The notes under the pieces were generated by a model. The model saw only the letters and a list, made by a program, of their open reading frames with translations, was not told where the DNA came from and ran no database searches. The position numbers and the translations under genes are program-made. Positions 27,946 through 38,020 of a stretch of 64,000 nucleotides of DNA are shown here, one piece after another; position 1 is the stretch's first letter, and every line of letters begins with the position of its first letter. This DNA comes from Fuerstiella marisgermanici (lineage in GTDB: Bacteria > Planctomycetota > Planctomycetia > Planctomycetales > Planctomycetaceae), in assembly GCF_001983935.1 (NCBI RefSeq), contig NZ_CP017641.1, positions 8,668,001 to 8,732,000 of the forward strand, read 5' to 3'.

Positions 27946-29322
27946 TCAAACCTGAATCCTTAACCACCGGGCTCGCGAATACCGCCACGTCATCAGGCAG
28001 GCTCGCAGAAAAATATCTGCGAACATACCGCACCAGGCACCCACAAGGCCGAACTGAAAGTACACGCCCATCAACCACGCTCCGGGTAGCCGAAGCAGAA
28101 ACACGCCTGTTAGTGATACCAGCATGGGAAACCGAGTGTCCCCGGCTCCGTGCAACGCCGTGCGGAACACCAAAAACAGAATCAACGGCAACTGAAACAT
28201 TGCCAGTGCCTGAAATGCCGGAGTTCCGACGGCCACCACCTGCGGGTCCTGATGCATCGCCGTGTAGATCGCTTTTGCACCAAAAAAGAAAATGCCGGTG
28301 ACCAGCGTTGCCAGCATTCCGCATTGCAACGCCGCTTCGAAGCCTGCCTTGTACGCTCGCTTTAGCTTTCCGGCACCCAGCGACTGCCCCACCACCGTTG
28401 CCGCCGCCTGGCCCCACGCCATCGCGGGCAGGTAAGTAATCGCTTCGACCTGAATGCCAACCACATGAGCCGCGAAGACCACGTCGTCACTCACGCCGGG
28501 CATGACAACTCGACGAATGATCATCAGAAACGTAAACTGCCCGCACCAGTTCAGAAGACTGTCGGCAGCGGCAAAACGTCCCAAACTCACGAGCCGCCGC
28601 ACGATGACAGTATCCGGCTTCATCAGCGATACCGACAATTTCAACGGATCGCTGCCGATGCGTAGCACGAACAACATTGCCAGCCCGCCCATCAGTCGAG
28701 CCGTTACGGTGCCGCCCGCGATCCCATACACGCCGAACGCAGGCAGCAGCTGCATCGGAAAGTTGATCGGGCTGTCAGGGCCGATGCCATACACCAGAGA
28801 AACCGAAACGATCATGTTCAGAATGCTGATTGCACCCAGAATCGCCATCGGCCGCTTCATGTCGCCTGCTCCACGCAGGGCCGCAACGCCAACCATGGTC
28901 ACGCCCGTCAGCAGGTGTCCGCAGGCATCCAGACGCAGATAGTTGAGTGCGATTTCTGCCGTCCGCCCGGTCATGTTGAAGCCGGCGACGAACACGGGTG
29001 CCATCAGGAACAACACAATCGACATCACAACGCCCAGCACCTGTCCCAGCAGCAGCGATACGTTCATCACGCGATTGGCATGAGTCAACTCGCCGGCGCC
29101 GCAGTTACGAGACACCAGTGCCGTGGTGCCCACGCTGACCGACATCACCAGCAACCCGCCCAACCAGCCAATGTAGGCACTCATTCCAATCGCCGAGGTG
29201 GCGGCTGCGTCGATGCGTCCGCTTAGCCACGTGTCGAACATGCCGACACAAAACGTCAGAAACTGTTGCAGCAGCGTCGGGACGGCCAGCACCAGAATTT
29301 GCTGCCGCAGGTTGCCATGCAC
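27946..29322 (-). CDS. MATE-family multidrug/organic cation exporter
   Basis: A 458-aa membrane transporter of the MATE (NorM/DinF-like) family, with 12 predicted helices in two related halves. The first half contains LWLSGR-like FDTWLSGRIDAAATSAIG, and the second contains GAGDTRFPMLVSL, a pattern repeated from GAGDMKRPMAILG in the first half. It exports cationic compounds with Na+ or H+ as counter-ion. The start is GTG. It is 112 bases upstream of thiS on the same strand; co-transcription with the thiamine genes is possible, but the functional link is not established. Confidence 0.93.
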   Translation of the reverse strand: MHGNLRQQILVLAVPTLLQQFLTFCVGMFDTWLSGRIDAAATSAIGMSAYIGWLGGLLVMSVSVGTTALVSRNCGAGELTHANRVMNVSLLLGQVLGVVMSIVLFLMAPVFVAGFNMTGRTAEIALNYLRLDACGHLLTGVTMVGVAALRGAGDMKRPMAILGAISILNMIVSVSLVYGIGPDSPINFPMQLLPAFGVYGIAGGTVTARLMGGLAMLFVLRIGSDPLKLSVSLMKPDTVIVRRLVSLGRFAAADSLLNWCGQFTFLMIIRRVVMPGVSDDVVFAAHVVGIQVEAITYLPAMAWGQAAATVVGQSLGAGKLKRAYKAGFEAALQCGMLATLVTGIFFFGAKAIYTAMHQDPQVVAVGTPAFQALAMFQLPLILFLVFRTALHGAGDTRFPMLVSLTGVFLLRLPGAWLMGVYFQFGLVGAWCGMFADIFLRACLMTWRYSRARWLRIQV

Positions 29323-29683
29323 AATGTTGTGCCGTCGAGTGGCTCCATGTTCAGAACGAGCTGTCAGTTTGAGCTGCCTTCTCTCATCAAGGACGAATTA
29401 AGGAGGCATTGTCCCGCGCTGCACAGCCGCTGTCGAGTGTGGGTAAGTAGCGGTCGCAATGTGGAGAAAGCGTAATCGGTTGTTGTCAGAGCCATAGGTC
29501 GCGAGCCTGACTATCGCCGTTCAAGTTGGTTGCACGCACGCACCCAGGTCGTGAACGTGCAATTCGAGGCACATATTCGCATTTCCGATCCGCCGCAACA
29601 GGTGAACAGCCAACGATTGGAACGCACGCTCCTTGCTTCTACACTTCCGCCGCATTCGAACTGATGGACGCGGACGGGAACTC
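29323..29683. other. Divergent intergenic region, no gene seen
   Basis: About 360 bases between the MATE gene and the YpsA-like gene. A short inverted repeat (TTGCACG ... CGTGCAA, about 29531-29563) is visible. I see no supported gene, tRNA or riboswitch. The promoters for both divergent operons should be here. Confidence 0.4.
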
Positions 29684-30247
29684 ATGTCGAAACGGAAGGC
29701 CAAGCCAACCAGTGCCGCGTCAAACGCGACGGTCGGGCAACTTGAAAAGATCGTGTCCGGTGGACAGACGGGGGTGGATCGAGCGGCTCTCGACGCCGCG
29801 TTAGAGGCCGGCCTTCCAATTGGTGGCTGGTGTCCTGTTGGTCGGCGGTCCGAAGCTGGGCGTATTCCCGCAGTCTATCCCCTTCAGGAAACGGCCGCGA
29901 AATCCTACGCCATTCGCACAGAATGGAACGTCCGCGACTCCGATGGAACCCTGATCATTGTGCTGGCCGACATCAGCAGCGGCACTAAACTGACCGTCGG
30001 GATGGCTCGAAAGCTGCAGAAACCGTTCAAGGTTGTGCATCTGCGTCCTGCAAAAGCGCCCAGCCTGTTTAGGGATGAGAATTCGCTGAATGACGCGGTA
30101 GAAACAGTTGTCGACTGGATTCGCGACCATAGAATTCGCGTCCTTAATGTGGCGGGGCCGCGCGGCAGTTCTGATGACGCCGTTTACCCGGAATCCCGCC
30201 AATTCGTAAGTTTGCTGCTGGAACAACTGACCAAAGATCGCGATTGA
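29684..30247 (+). CDS. YpsA/molybdenum-carrier-like Rossmann protein
   Basis: A 187-aa protein of the putative molybdenum carrier (MoCo_carrier/cpYpsA) family, with a DprA/LOG-like Rossmann fold. The landmark is IVSGGQTGVDRAALDAALEAG near the N-terminus, with GGWCPVGRRSEAGRIP and LADISSGTKLTVGMARKL following. The SGG-TGVDR motif likely binds a nucleotide-like ligand. I chose the ATG at 29684 because residues before it are not family-like. The stop is three bases before the ettA start, so the two genes are translationally coupled. The function of the family is still putative. Confidence 0.88.
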   Translation: MSKRKAKPTSAASNATVGQLEKIVSGGQTGVDRAALDAALEAGLPIGGWCPVGRRSEAGRIPAVYPLQETAAKSYAIRTEWNVRDSDGTLIIVLADISSGTKLTVGMARKLQKPFKVVHLRPAKAPSLFRDENSLNDAVETVVDWIRDHRIRVLNVAGPRGSSDDAVYPESRQFVSLLLEQLTKDRD

Positions 30248-30250
30248 GAC

Positions 30251-31924
<1,674 letters not shown>

Positions 31925-32076
31925 GCCGGTACGCACCGGCGGGCGGTTGGCGTGGCGAGGGAGTGAGCCGGACGAAAACGGAGGCGCCGGCGTTGGTTTC
32001 GCTGGGTGGCCGGTGCCCATCGGCGCGGCGTGCGAGTGAGCATGGTAGAAGCGGAAGCGTCGCCGTTGGTCGCTGG
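31925..32076 (+). repeat. Intergenic palindromic repeat, copy B (after ettA)
   Basis: It begins directly after the ettA stop with GCCGGTACGCACCGGC, which is a palindrome, then GGGCGGTTGGCGTGG. It ends in CGTTGGTCGCTGG at 32064-32076. Both ends match the sequence that follows thiS on the minus strand. Its position right behind a stop codon in both cases suggests an element tied to 3' ends of genes. Confidence 0.6.
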
Positions 32077-32252
32077 CAATTGTCGAGGAATAAGTTCTTC
32101 CTGTGGCTGCCTGGCTCGGATGACGTGGAACTTACGTCTTGCGTTCTTCACTATTGAGCAGATTCAATCGCGACCTGAACAAGTCGGGTTCACTGCTGCG
32201 TTAACCCCTCCCGCAATTTGTTGTGGGAGGGGTCGATCGAGCGAAGCAAGAT

Positions 32253-33547
32253 GGTCCATCCGGGTTCTTTTTGGGTGAGGCGTTAATTCGTTAGTTTTCG
32301 TGGGATGCAGGGAACAGACTTTTACGAACAGATTTTGGGACTGACGGGGCCGTGGTTTGTGGCGGACGTTCAGCTGGATATGGAAGCTCAACAGGTCGAC
32401 GTTTTCGTCGAACATGGCGAGGGCGAAACTTTTTGCTGTCCGGATTGCGACAGGCAGCTGCCGTGCTATGACCACACGAAGTCTCGCAAATGGCGGCATC
32501 TGGACACGATGCAATTTGCGACCATCCTTCATGCCCGCACGCCTCGCGTGAAGTGCCCGGATCATGGCGTCAAACAGATCAGGCTTCCCTGGGCGGAAAA
32601 GAACAGCCGCTTCTCATTGTTCTTTGAACGCTTCGCCATCGACGTTCTTCTGGCCACACAAACCGTGAAAGGGGCGTGCAGCATTCTGGGGATCTCATGG
32701 GATGAATCGTGGCACATTCTGCAGAAGGCGGTGGCTCGCGGGAAGGATCGCAAACAATCGAAGAACCTCCCTCGAATCGGCATCGACGAGAAAGCCTTTC
32801 GAAAACGACACAACTACGTCACGCTGATCTATGACTTGGACAAGAGCACTGTCGAAGCGATTTCCGATGGTCATGACACGGCAGCCGCTGATGCCTGTTT
32901 CGATCAGCTTTCCGACAGTGAAAAGCAGTCTGTGGAGGCGGTTGCGATGGACATGAGTGCCGCATACGTCAAGAGCACCAAAGGCAACATTGCATTGGCC
33001 GAACAGAAGATTGTGCACGACCGCTTTCACATCATGAAGCTGGCAACCGAAGCCGTCGACAAGGTCCGTCGGTCGGAGCAGAAGAAGCTTCGCGCCGAAG
33101 GCGATGATCGATTGACGGGAACTCGTTATCTGTGGCTTTCGGGCCAGGAGAATCTCAGCGAAAAACAGCAGGAACGCTTTGATGCCGCATGGAAGGCAGA
33201 GTTACTCACGGGCAAAGCGTGGGCCTACAAGGAGATGCTGCGAGACCTCTGGGTTCATGACACTCCGGCAGAGGCCACGACGTTCTTCAATGACTGGTAC
33301 AAGCGAGTCATCCACACAAAGCTGGAGCCAATGAAGAAAGTCGCTCGCACGATCAAAGAACGCTTAGCCAATGTGGTGAGCTACTGCACTCACGGAATCA
33401 CAAACGCCGTCGCCGAAGGAATGAACAGCAAAATCATGGCCATCAAACGAAGAGTCGGCGGATACCGAAACCGCGACAACTTCAAAACCGCCATCCTCTT
33501 CTACTGCGGAGGACTCGACCTCTACCCACAATAATCCCGGATGGACC
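32253..33547 (+). mobile_element. Complete ISL3-family insertion sequence with 8-bp target duplication
   Basis: 1295 bp bounded by identical 12-bp inverted ends, GGTCCATCCGGG at 32253-32264 and CCCGGATGGACC at 33536-33547. The 8 bases AGCAAGAT flank it on both sides (32245-32252 and 33548-33555), matching the 8-bp duplications known for ISL3 elements. The transposase frame is intact. The perfect duplication and the intact gene indicate a fairly recent insertion. Confidence 0.93.
32305..33534 (+). CDS. ISL3-family transposase
   Basis: A 409-aa DDE transposase. The N-terminal zinc-finger-like part has the CCPDC motif near residue 44 and the later CPDHG. The catalytic acids fall in GIDEKAFRKRH, AVAMDMSAAY and the Glu of AVAEGMNSKIMAIKRR, the order of the ISL3 DDE core. 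The length is near the family norm and no frameshift is present. The stop is 13 bases before the right IS end. It moves the IS by cut-and-paste. Confidence 0.95.
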   Translation: MQGTDFYEQILGLTGPWFVADVQLDMEAQQVDVFVEHGEGETFCCPDCDRQLPCYDHTKSRKWRHLDTMQFATILHARTPRVKCPDHGVKQIRLPWAEKNSRFSLFFERFAIDVLLATQTVKGACSILGISWDESWHILQKAVARGKDRKQSKNLPRIGIDEKAFRKRHNYVTLIYDLDKSTVEAISDGHDTAAADACFDQLSDSEKQSVEAVAMDMSAAYVKSTKGNIALAEQKIVHDRFHIMKLATEAVDKVRRSEQKKLRAEGDDRLTGTRYLWLSGQENLSEKQQERFDAAWKAELLTGKAWAYKEMLRDLWVHDTPAEATTFFNDWYKRVIHTKLEPMKKVARTIKERLANVVSYCTHGITNAVAEGMNSKIMAIKRRVGGYRNRDNFKTAILFYCGGLDLYPQ

Positions 33548-33641
33548 AGCAAGATCGGGGGAGGGGCGAACGCATTGATGTAGCGACCCTGCCTGTGCCG
33601 ATCCGCTAAACAATCATTCCGAAGCGACCGCTGTGCCGTTT

Positions 33642-34946
33642 TTATTCCTCGTCGGTGTCAGCTTCGCTCGGGGGCGATTCACTGGCATCATCCACCTGCA
33701 CTTCAGCCGCGGGCGGCGCGTTTAGTTTTGCATAGACCTTATTCGCTGTCAGACAGGCCAACACGCACGACACGCAGAAGCCGATCACAGCCACGACGAT
33801 CATCGCCTGAGGAACCTTGCGTTCACCAACGAGATCTTTGCGCGTTCCCAGATAAATCAGCGACGCAGCCAGAGCCGGAAGTCCGATGACGGTACAGGCC
33901 TGAGCGATCGTAATCAGCGCGACCGTGCTGCCTTCCTGGGCAAGCGACGCGATCGCGACGCCCATTCCGACCAGCAGTGCTAAAGCAGTCATGTGCAGCG
34001 GCCACTTGTCCTGCAGCCGGGCTCCTAAGCCGAGCGAGTCTGACATTACGGTGCCGCCGATCATCGCGTTCACCAGGAACGAACTAAGTGCACCGGCCAG
34101 AATTCCGCCGCAGAAGATAAATTTGGCGGAAACGCCGAATGATGGCTCCAGTTGCCGAGCGACATCCGCCACGCTTTTCATTTCAACCGGATCGGGGTGA
34201 CCGTAGAAGACTCGCCACGAAGTCAAAAGGATGATGGCCGTCATTCCGCCCAGCATGGTGATACTCACGACGGAGTCCGTCAGTGCTTCCTTCACTTCGC
34301 CCAGGCCCCAGCCCTTTTCTTTCACCAGATACGCCTGATAGAACGCTCCGCCAATGGAGAACGTCGTTCCGATCATGCCCAGCAAAGCCAGCCAGTCGGT
34401 GTCGCCGGTTGGTACGATCGGTTCGAAGCCACGGGGCTTGGCAAAGATCACGACGAAGTTGACCAGAAACGCCGTCCCCATCAGCGCCATGAGAATTTTC
34501 ATGACGCTCTCGACAGACTTGTACAGATTCGGCAAAAGGTACAGAAAGCCAATGATCAGAACGTTGGCCGTCACGATGATTGCGCAACGAGGTCCAAAGC
34601 TTAACTGACCGTCGCCCAGCATCGGCTCAATTCCACCCAGCAACGCCACGTTGTTGGATGACTGAAAGAATGCCACCAGCGTAAACAGTGTGAGTCCAAT
34701 TGCGACTGACACCCAGCGTCCCAGGCGACTTGCCAGTTCGTCGCACAAGCTCTTTTCGTAGACCGCTCCTAGACGAGCCGACAGTGCGACCATTGCGATC
34801 ATCAGGATGGCCGCGATGACGACAACAGGCAGAGCGGCGATGCCCAGATTGGCTCCGACTTTGGAGCTGGTCAGAATCGAACCCGGCCCCAGCACGACTG
34901 CAGCGACGATAATGGCGGGACCAACAGACTTGAAAATGTTCTTCAT
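33642..34946 (-). CDS. NRAMP-family transporter lacking canonical metal-site motifs
   Basis: A 434-aa membrane protein with 11 predicted helices of the NRAMP (Mn/Fe transporter) fold. In canonical members helix 1 carries DPGN and helix 6 carries MPH; here helix 1 reads VLGPGSILTSSKVGANLG and helix 6 reads GTTFSIGGAFYQAYLV. The metal-ligating Asp, Asn and Met are therefore not conserved. The substrate may be another divalent ion or something else. An acidic cytoplasmic tail of about 25 residues ends the protein. It is transcribed alone, next to the IS. Confidence 0.85.
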   Translation of the reverse strand: MKNIFKSVGPAIIVAAVVLGPGSILTSSKVGANLGIAALPVVVIAAILMIAMVALSARLGAVYEKSLCDELASRLGRWVSVAIGLTLFTLVAFFQSSNNVALLGGIEPMLGDGQLSFGPRCAIIVTANVLIIGFLYLLPNLYKSVESVMKILMALMGTAFLVNFVVIFAKPRGFEPIVPTGDTDWLALLGMIGTTFSIGGAFYQAYLVKEKGWGLGEVKEALTDSVVSITMLGGMTAIILLTSWRVFYGHPDPVEMKSVADVARQLEPSFGVSAKFIFCGGILAGALSSFLVNAMIGGTVMSDSLGLGARLQDKWPLHMTALALLVGMGVAIASLAQEGSTVALITIAQACTVIGLPALAASLIYLGTRKDLVGERKVPQAMIVVAVIGFCVSCVLACLTANKVYAKLNAPPAAEVQVDDASESPPSEADTDEE

Positions 34947-35130
34947 GGTTTGGTTTTAGTGGGAAGTTGAACGGCGGGAAGAGCGGCAGCTGACGCCTGC
35001 AAATCGGGGGTGTAGAGGTCTGTGAATTGGGACGGTTTAAGCGGCTGGAGATCGATGGGATTTGATGCAGGCACACTGTGCCTTAGGTTGTCGTACGCAA
35101 ATCATTGTTCGATGTTCTGGTGACGTGTAC

Positions 35131-37086
35131 TTACCCTGCTGCGATACCGTCGCCGGTTTTCTTCTGCGTCATTTTCGAAACCAGAAACAGTGTGAGAAAC
35201 CCGAGCGGTATCGTCACGATGCCTGGCTGGCTAAACGGAACATAGCCGGGGTGGCCGGTAATTTTGTAGACGTCTTTAAATGTGTCGGCACTGAGCAAGA
35301 TCCAGCCGAGTGAGCTAATCATGCCGACAAGTACGGCCGCAATGACACCCTGTTTGGTCGTTTTGTTCCAGAACAGAATCATTACTAAAGCCGGAAGATT
35401 GGCCGATGCCGCGATGCTGAAGGCCCAGCCCACCAGGTAGCCGACATTCATACCCTGGAACTTAATTCCCAGCACGATCGCTATCACGCCAACCACGACC
35501 GATGAAATCTTGGCAACACGAACTTTTTCCGTATCGGTCATCTGCCAGCCCAGATAGCTGCTAAGCAGGTCATGAGTCACCGCGCCCGCGGATGCGAGAA
35601 TCAGTCCGCTGACGGTGCCCAGCACGGTTGTAAAGGCGATGGCTGAGATCGCTCCGAACAGCCAGGTACTCATGCTTTTCGCCAGCAGCGGAGCAGCCAT
35701 GTTACTGTTGGTGACGTCCATCGCGCCGCTTGTCATGGCTCCGAGGCCAAGATACAGCGTTAGCACATAGAAGAACCCGATGCTCGCGATGCCCACAATG
35801 GTGCTCTTGCGAGCACTGCTTTCGTCTTTCACCGTGTAGTAGCGAATCAGAATGTGGGGCAGCGATGCAGTCCCGCAAAACAGGGCCAGCATCAGCGAAA
35901 GAAAGTTCAGTTTGCCCATTATGGAATCGCCGCGAATGCCCGCGAACTTGGGATGTTCACCCGGTCGAAGTACTTCGGAACCTGGTGTTGGCTTCGGGAA
36001 GTACACGGTGGTCTTCGTGTCTTCGTCTTCCTGAATGTCAGCCTTGCGCCACAGAATCACTTCGCTTTTCTGCAGAGTGCTAAAAAATTCCGCCATGCCC
36101 AGCGGTCCCGTTTCTGACTCGCCATCGGGCAGCTTCGAAACTCGACCAATCGCGTCCAGAACGGCTTCGCCTTCGCCGGTCCCCATTGGTTTGCCGTTGA
36201 TCAGCGTGCTGCCGGCGTCATCAGTGACCCACTGGCATTCGCGTAATAAGACCTCACCGCCGTCGTTGCCTGTCGAATCAATTCGCCAAACCGATGGATT
36301 TCCGGCTGCATCTTGCGTTCGGACAAACGGCTGATCGCTCCAACCACCATCGGCCGGCAATACGTTCTGGCCAATCGCTGCTTCCAGTGCGGCCTGATCA
36401 GACGTGATATCTGCAGGCAATGGTCCGACGGTAGCGAAGACTCGCTGGTCCTCTCCGGCAGGCATGGTGGAAAAACCGCGATCCAGAATCATCCACGTCA
36501 GAATCGCGCTGAAGATGACCAGCAGCGAGCCCTTCAGAAACTGAATCCACGTTGTCGAAACCATGCCAGCGGTCACCACAATCATGATGACCACCGTTCC
36601 GACCATCAGCACGCCCGCCCAGTGAGGCAGCCCGAGCAGTGGTTGCACCAACGCTCCCGCGCCCACCATCTGAGGGATCAGGTAAAAGATGCTGACCACC
36701 AGCGTGCTGATGCCTGCCGCGAGTTTAATGCCCTTGCTGTTGAACTTCGCGTCCAACGCATCGGCGAACGTGAACTTGCCCAGTCGCTTCATCGGTTCGG
36801 CGACAACAAACAGAGCCACGATCCACCCGGCCAGAAAGCCGATGGAATACAAGAATCCATCGTAGCCCGACACCGCGATCATGCCGCAGATGCCGAGGAA
36901 TGAAGCTGCCGAAAGGTAGTCGCCCGCAAAAGCGATCCCGTTGACGAACCATGGGATTTGTCCATGAGCCGCGAAGTAGCCTTCTGACGACTTGGCTTTC
37001 CGTCCCAGCCAGAAGCTAAGTCCCAGCGTGAAGCCCACGAACCCCAGAAACAGAATAATGGCCTGCGAAGATGCTTCGTGAATCAT
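35131..37086 (-). CDS. Sodium:solute symporter, ActP-like, with long extracytoplasmic insertion
   Basis: A 651-aa transporter of the SSS family, most like cation/acetate symporter ActP. The first half has GYFAAHGQIPWFVNGIAFAGDYLSAASFLG, and the second half has GTASLPHILIRYYTVKD and a run of helices ending in a Lys-rich tail. It is about 100 residues longer than typical ActP. The extra length sits between helices, around residues 207-395, as a hydrophilic loop with no membrane segment. It follows the DUF485 gene with a TAATG overlap, the arrangement seen in yjcH-actP pairs. Acetate is the probable substrate. Confidence 0.88.
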   Translation of the reverse strand: MIHEASSQAIILFLGFVGFTLGLSFWLGRKAKSSEGYFAAHGQIPWFVNGIAFAGDYLSAASFLGICGMIAVSGYDGFLYSIGFLAGWIVALFVVAEPMKRLGKFTFADALDAKFNSKGIKLAAGISTLVVSIFYLIPQMVGAGALVQPLLGLPHWAGVLMVGTVVIMIVVTAGMVSTTWIQFLKGSLLVIFSAILTWMILDRGFSTMPAGEDQRVFATVGPLPADITSDQAALEAAIGQNVLPADGGWSDQPFVRTQDAAGNPSVWRIDSTGNDGGEVLLRECQWVTDDAGSTLINGKPMGTGEGEAVLDAIGRVSKLPDGESETGPLGMAEFFSTLQKSEVILWRKADIQEDEDTKTTVYFPKPTPGSEVLRPGEHPKFAGIRGDSIMGKLNFLSLMLALFCGTASLPHILIRYYTVKDESSARKSTIVGIASIGFFYVLTLYLGLGAMTSGAMDVTNSNMAAPLLAKSMSTWLFGAISAIAFTTVLGTVSGLILASAGAVTHDLLSSYLGWQMTDTEKVRVAKISSVVVGVIAIVLGIKFQGMNVGYLVGWAFSIAASANLPALVMILFWNKTTKQGVIAAVLVGMISSLGWILLSADTFKDVYKITGHPGYVPFSQPGIVTIPLGFLTLFLVSKMTQKKTGDGIAAG

Positions 37087-37385
37087 TACACGTCCTCCGT
37101 TTTAGAGGACTCAGATTCACCTGCGGTTTCATTCGCAGCGACAGCGGCCGGCGGAGCTTCCGGTGCCGGGGCGTCTTCGCCTGTGCAAAGCATGCCGTAG
37201 ATCAGAGCCAGCGCCAAAGCGGCGACGATGAGTCCGAAGCCGTACAAAATGGCGAGGTTAATCCCAGCCAGCGGCGTGATTTCCATGGTGTGCGGGGCGA
37301 AGGCATTCAGCAGCACGAAGCCGCCGTACAGCACCAAATAAACGCAAAACAACTGCAGCCCCAACCGGGCATTCTTCGATTCCAT
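37086..37385 (-). CDS. DUF485 small membrane protein (YjcH-like), partner of the symporter
   Basis: A 99-aa protein with two membrane helices (about residues 10-30 and 42-64) of the DUF485 family, the usual upstream companion of acetate symporters. It begins with a basic segment, and a Pro/Ala-rich acidic tail follows the second helix. The stop TAA overlaps the ATG of the symporter, so the two are translationally coupled. An ATG at 37409 would extend it by eight residues. Its exact job is unknown; it likely stabilises or regulates the symporter. Confidence 0.85.
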   Translation of the reverse strand: MESKNARLGLQLFCVYLVLYGGFVLLNAFAPHTMEITPLAGINLAILYGFGLIVAALALALIYGMLCTGEDAPAPEAPPAAVAANETAGESESSKTEDV

Positions 37386-37525
37386 AATGTTCTCGCCGTT
37401 ACCGTTCAAAAGTCAAAAACCGTTGCGGGCATTGGCCGAGCACCATAACCACTCGTTTAGGAAAACGGTAGGGAACGCCGAGGATCAAGCGGGGTAGGAA
37501 GACTTAAGAATCTGTTCTGCCGTGA

Positions 37526-37915
37526 CTAATCGATACCTCGTGACGATTCACTGACCTTCGCGTCATTGAAGGAGACCCAAATTTCGATATCCAAACTGGC
37601 GCAGAGCGACAGGAACGGCGGAGAAAACGAAACCATTTTGTTGGCCGGACCAACATAGAACGTGGCTGTGGGACGGTTCGTTCGATCAATCGCGTAGTCC
37701 AGGTTTTTGTACTCTGCAGCGATAAGCCTTGTTAGTTCGTATTCGGCGTCGCTCCAATCCTCGACATCGCAGAGCCGGATCATCAGGGATGTCCCGGCGG
37801 GCCCTTCCCCAGCATCGTCAACAGGTTCCATCAATGACGCGCATGCTGACCGAAGCTCAGCCAAGGGAGATGTCGAGCAAATATGCAGGTAGGTATATGT
37901 TTCCCGCTCATCCAT
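37526..37915 (-). CDS. Hypothetical protein
   Basis: A 129-aa protein that I do not recognise. It has mixed alpha/beta character with no membrane helix or leader, and contains LCDVEDWSDAEYELTRLIAAEY and a later hydrophobic strand DIEIWVSF. The start is uncertain: ATGs at 37915, 37927 and 38008 are all in frame. I prefer 37915 because the part upstream of it is Arg-rich and not coding-like. It is downstream of the GHL10 glycosidase on the same strand, about 105 bases away from its stop. Confidence 0.55.
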   Translation of the reverse strand: MDERETYTYLHICSTSPLAELRSACASLMEPVDDAGEGPAGTSLMIRLCDVEDWSDAEYELTRLIAAEYKNLDYAIDRTNRPTATFYVGPANKMVSFSPPFLSLCASLDIEIWVSFNDAKVSESSRGID

Positions 37916-38020
37916 TCTTGCAAACATTCGAAATGGTAATGTGCTGCCTGACCGTGCCCGACCGTCACGCTCATATCTCGCACCGACGGCGCGTGTCGTT
38001 GCGATCACTGTCAGCTCCGG

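Larger units (their letters stand above)
32197..33574. repeat. Palindromic element interrupted by an ISL3 insertion
   Basis: The two outer arms are TGCGTTAACCCCTCCC at 32197-32212 and its inverted counterpart at 33559-33574 (14 of 16 positions match). With the IS and one target copy removed, they form a 75-bp element. The left part also folds into a 12-bp stem (32205-32216 with 32221-32232, one wobble pair). The arms look like terminal inverted repeats of a MITE- or REP-like element. Confidence 0.6.
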
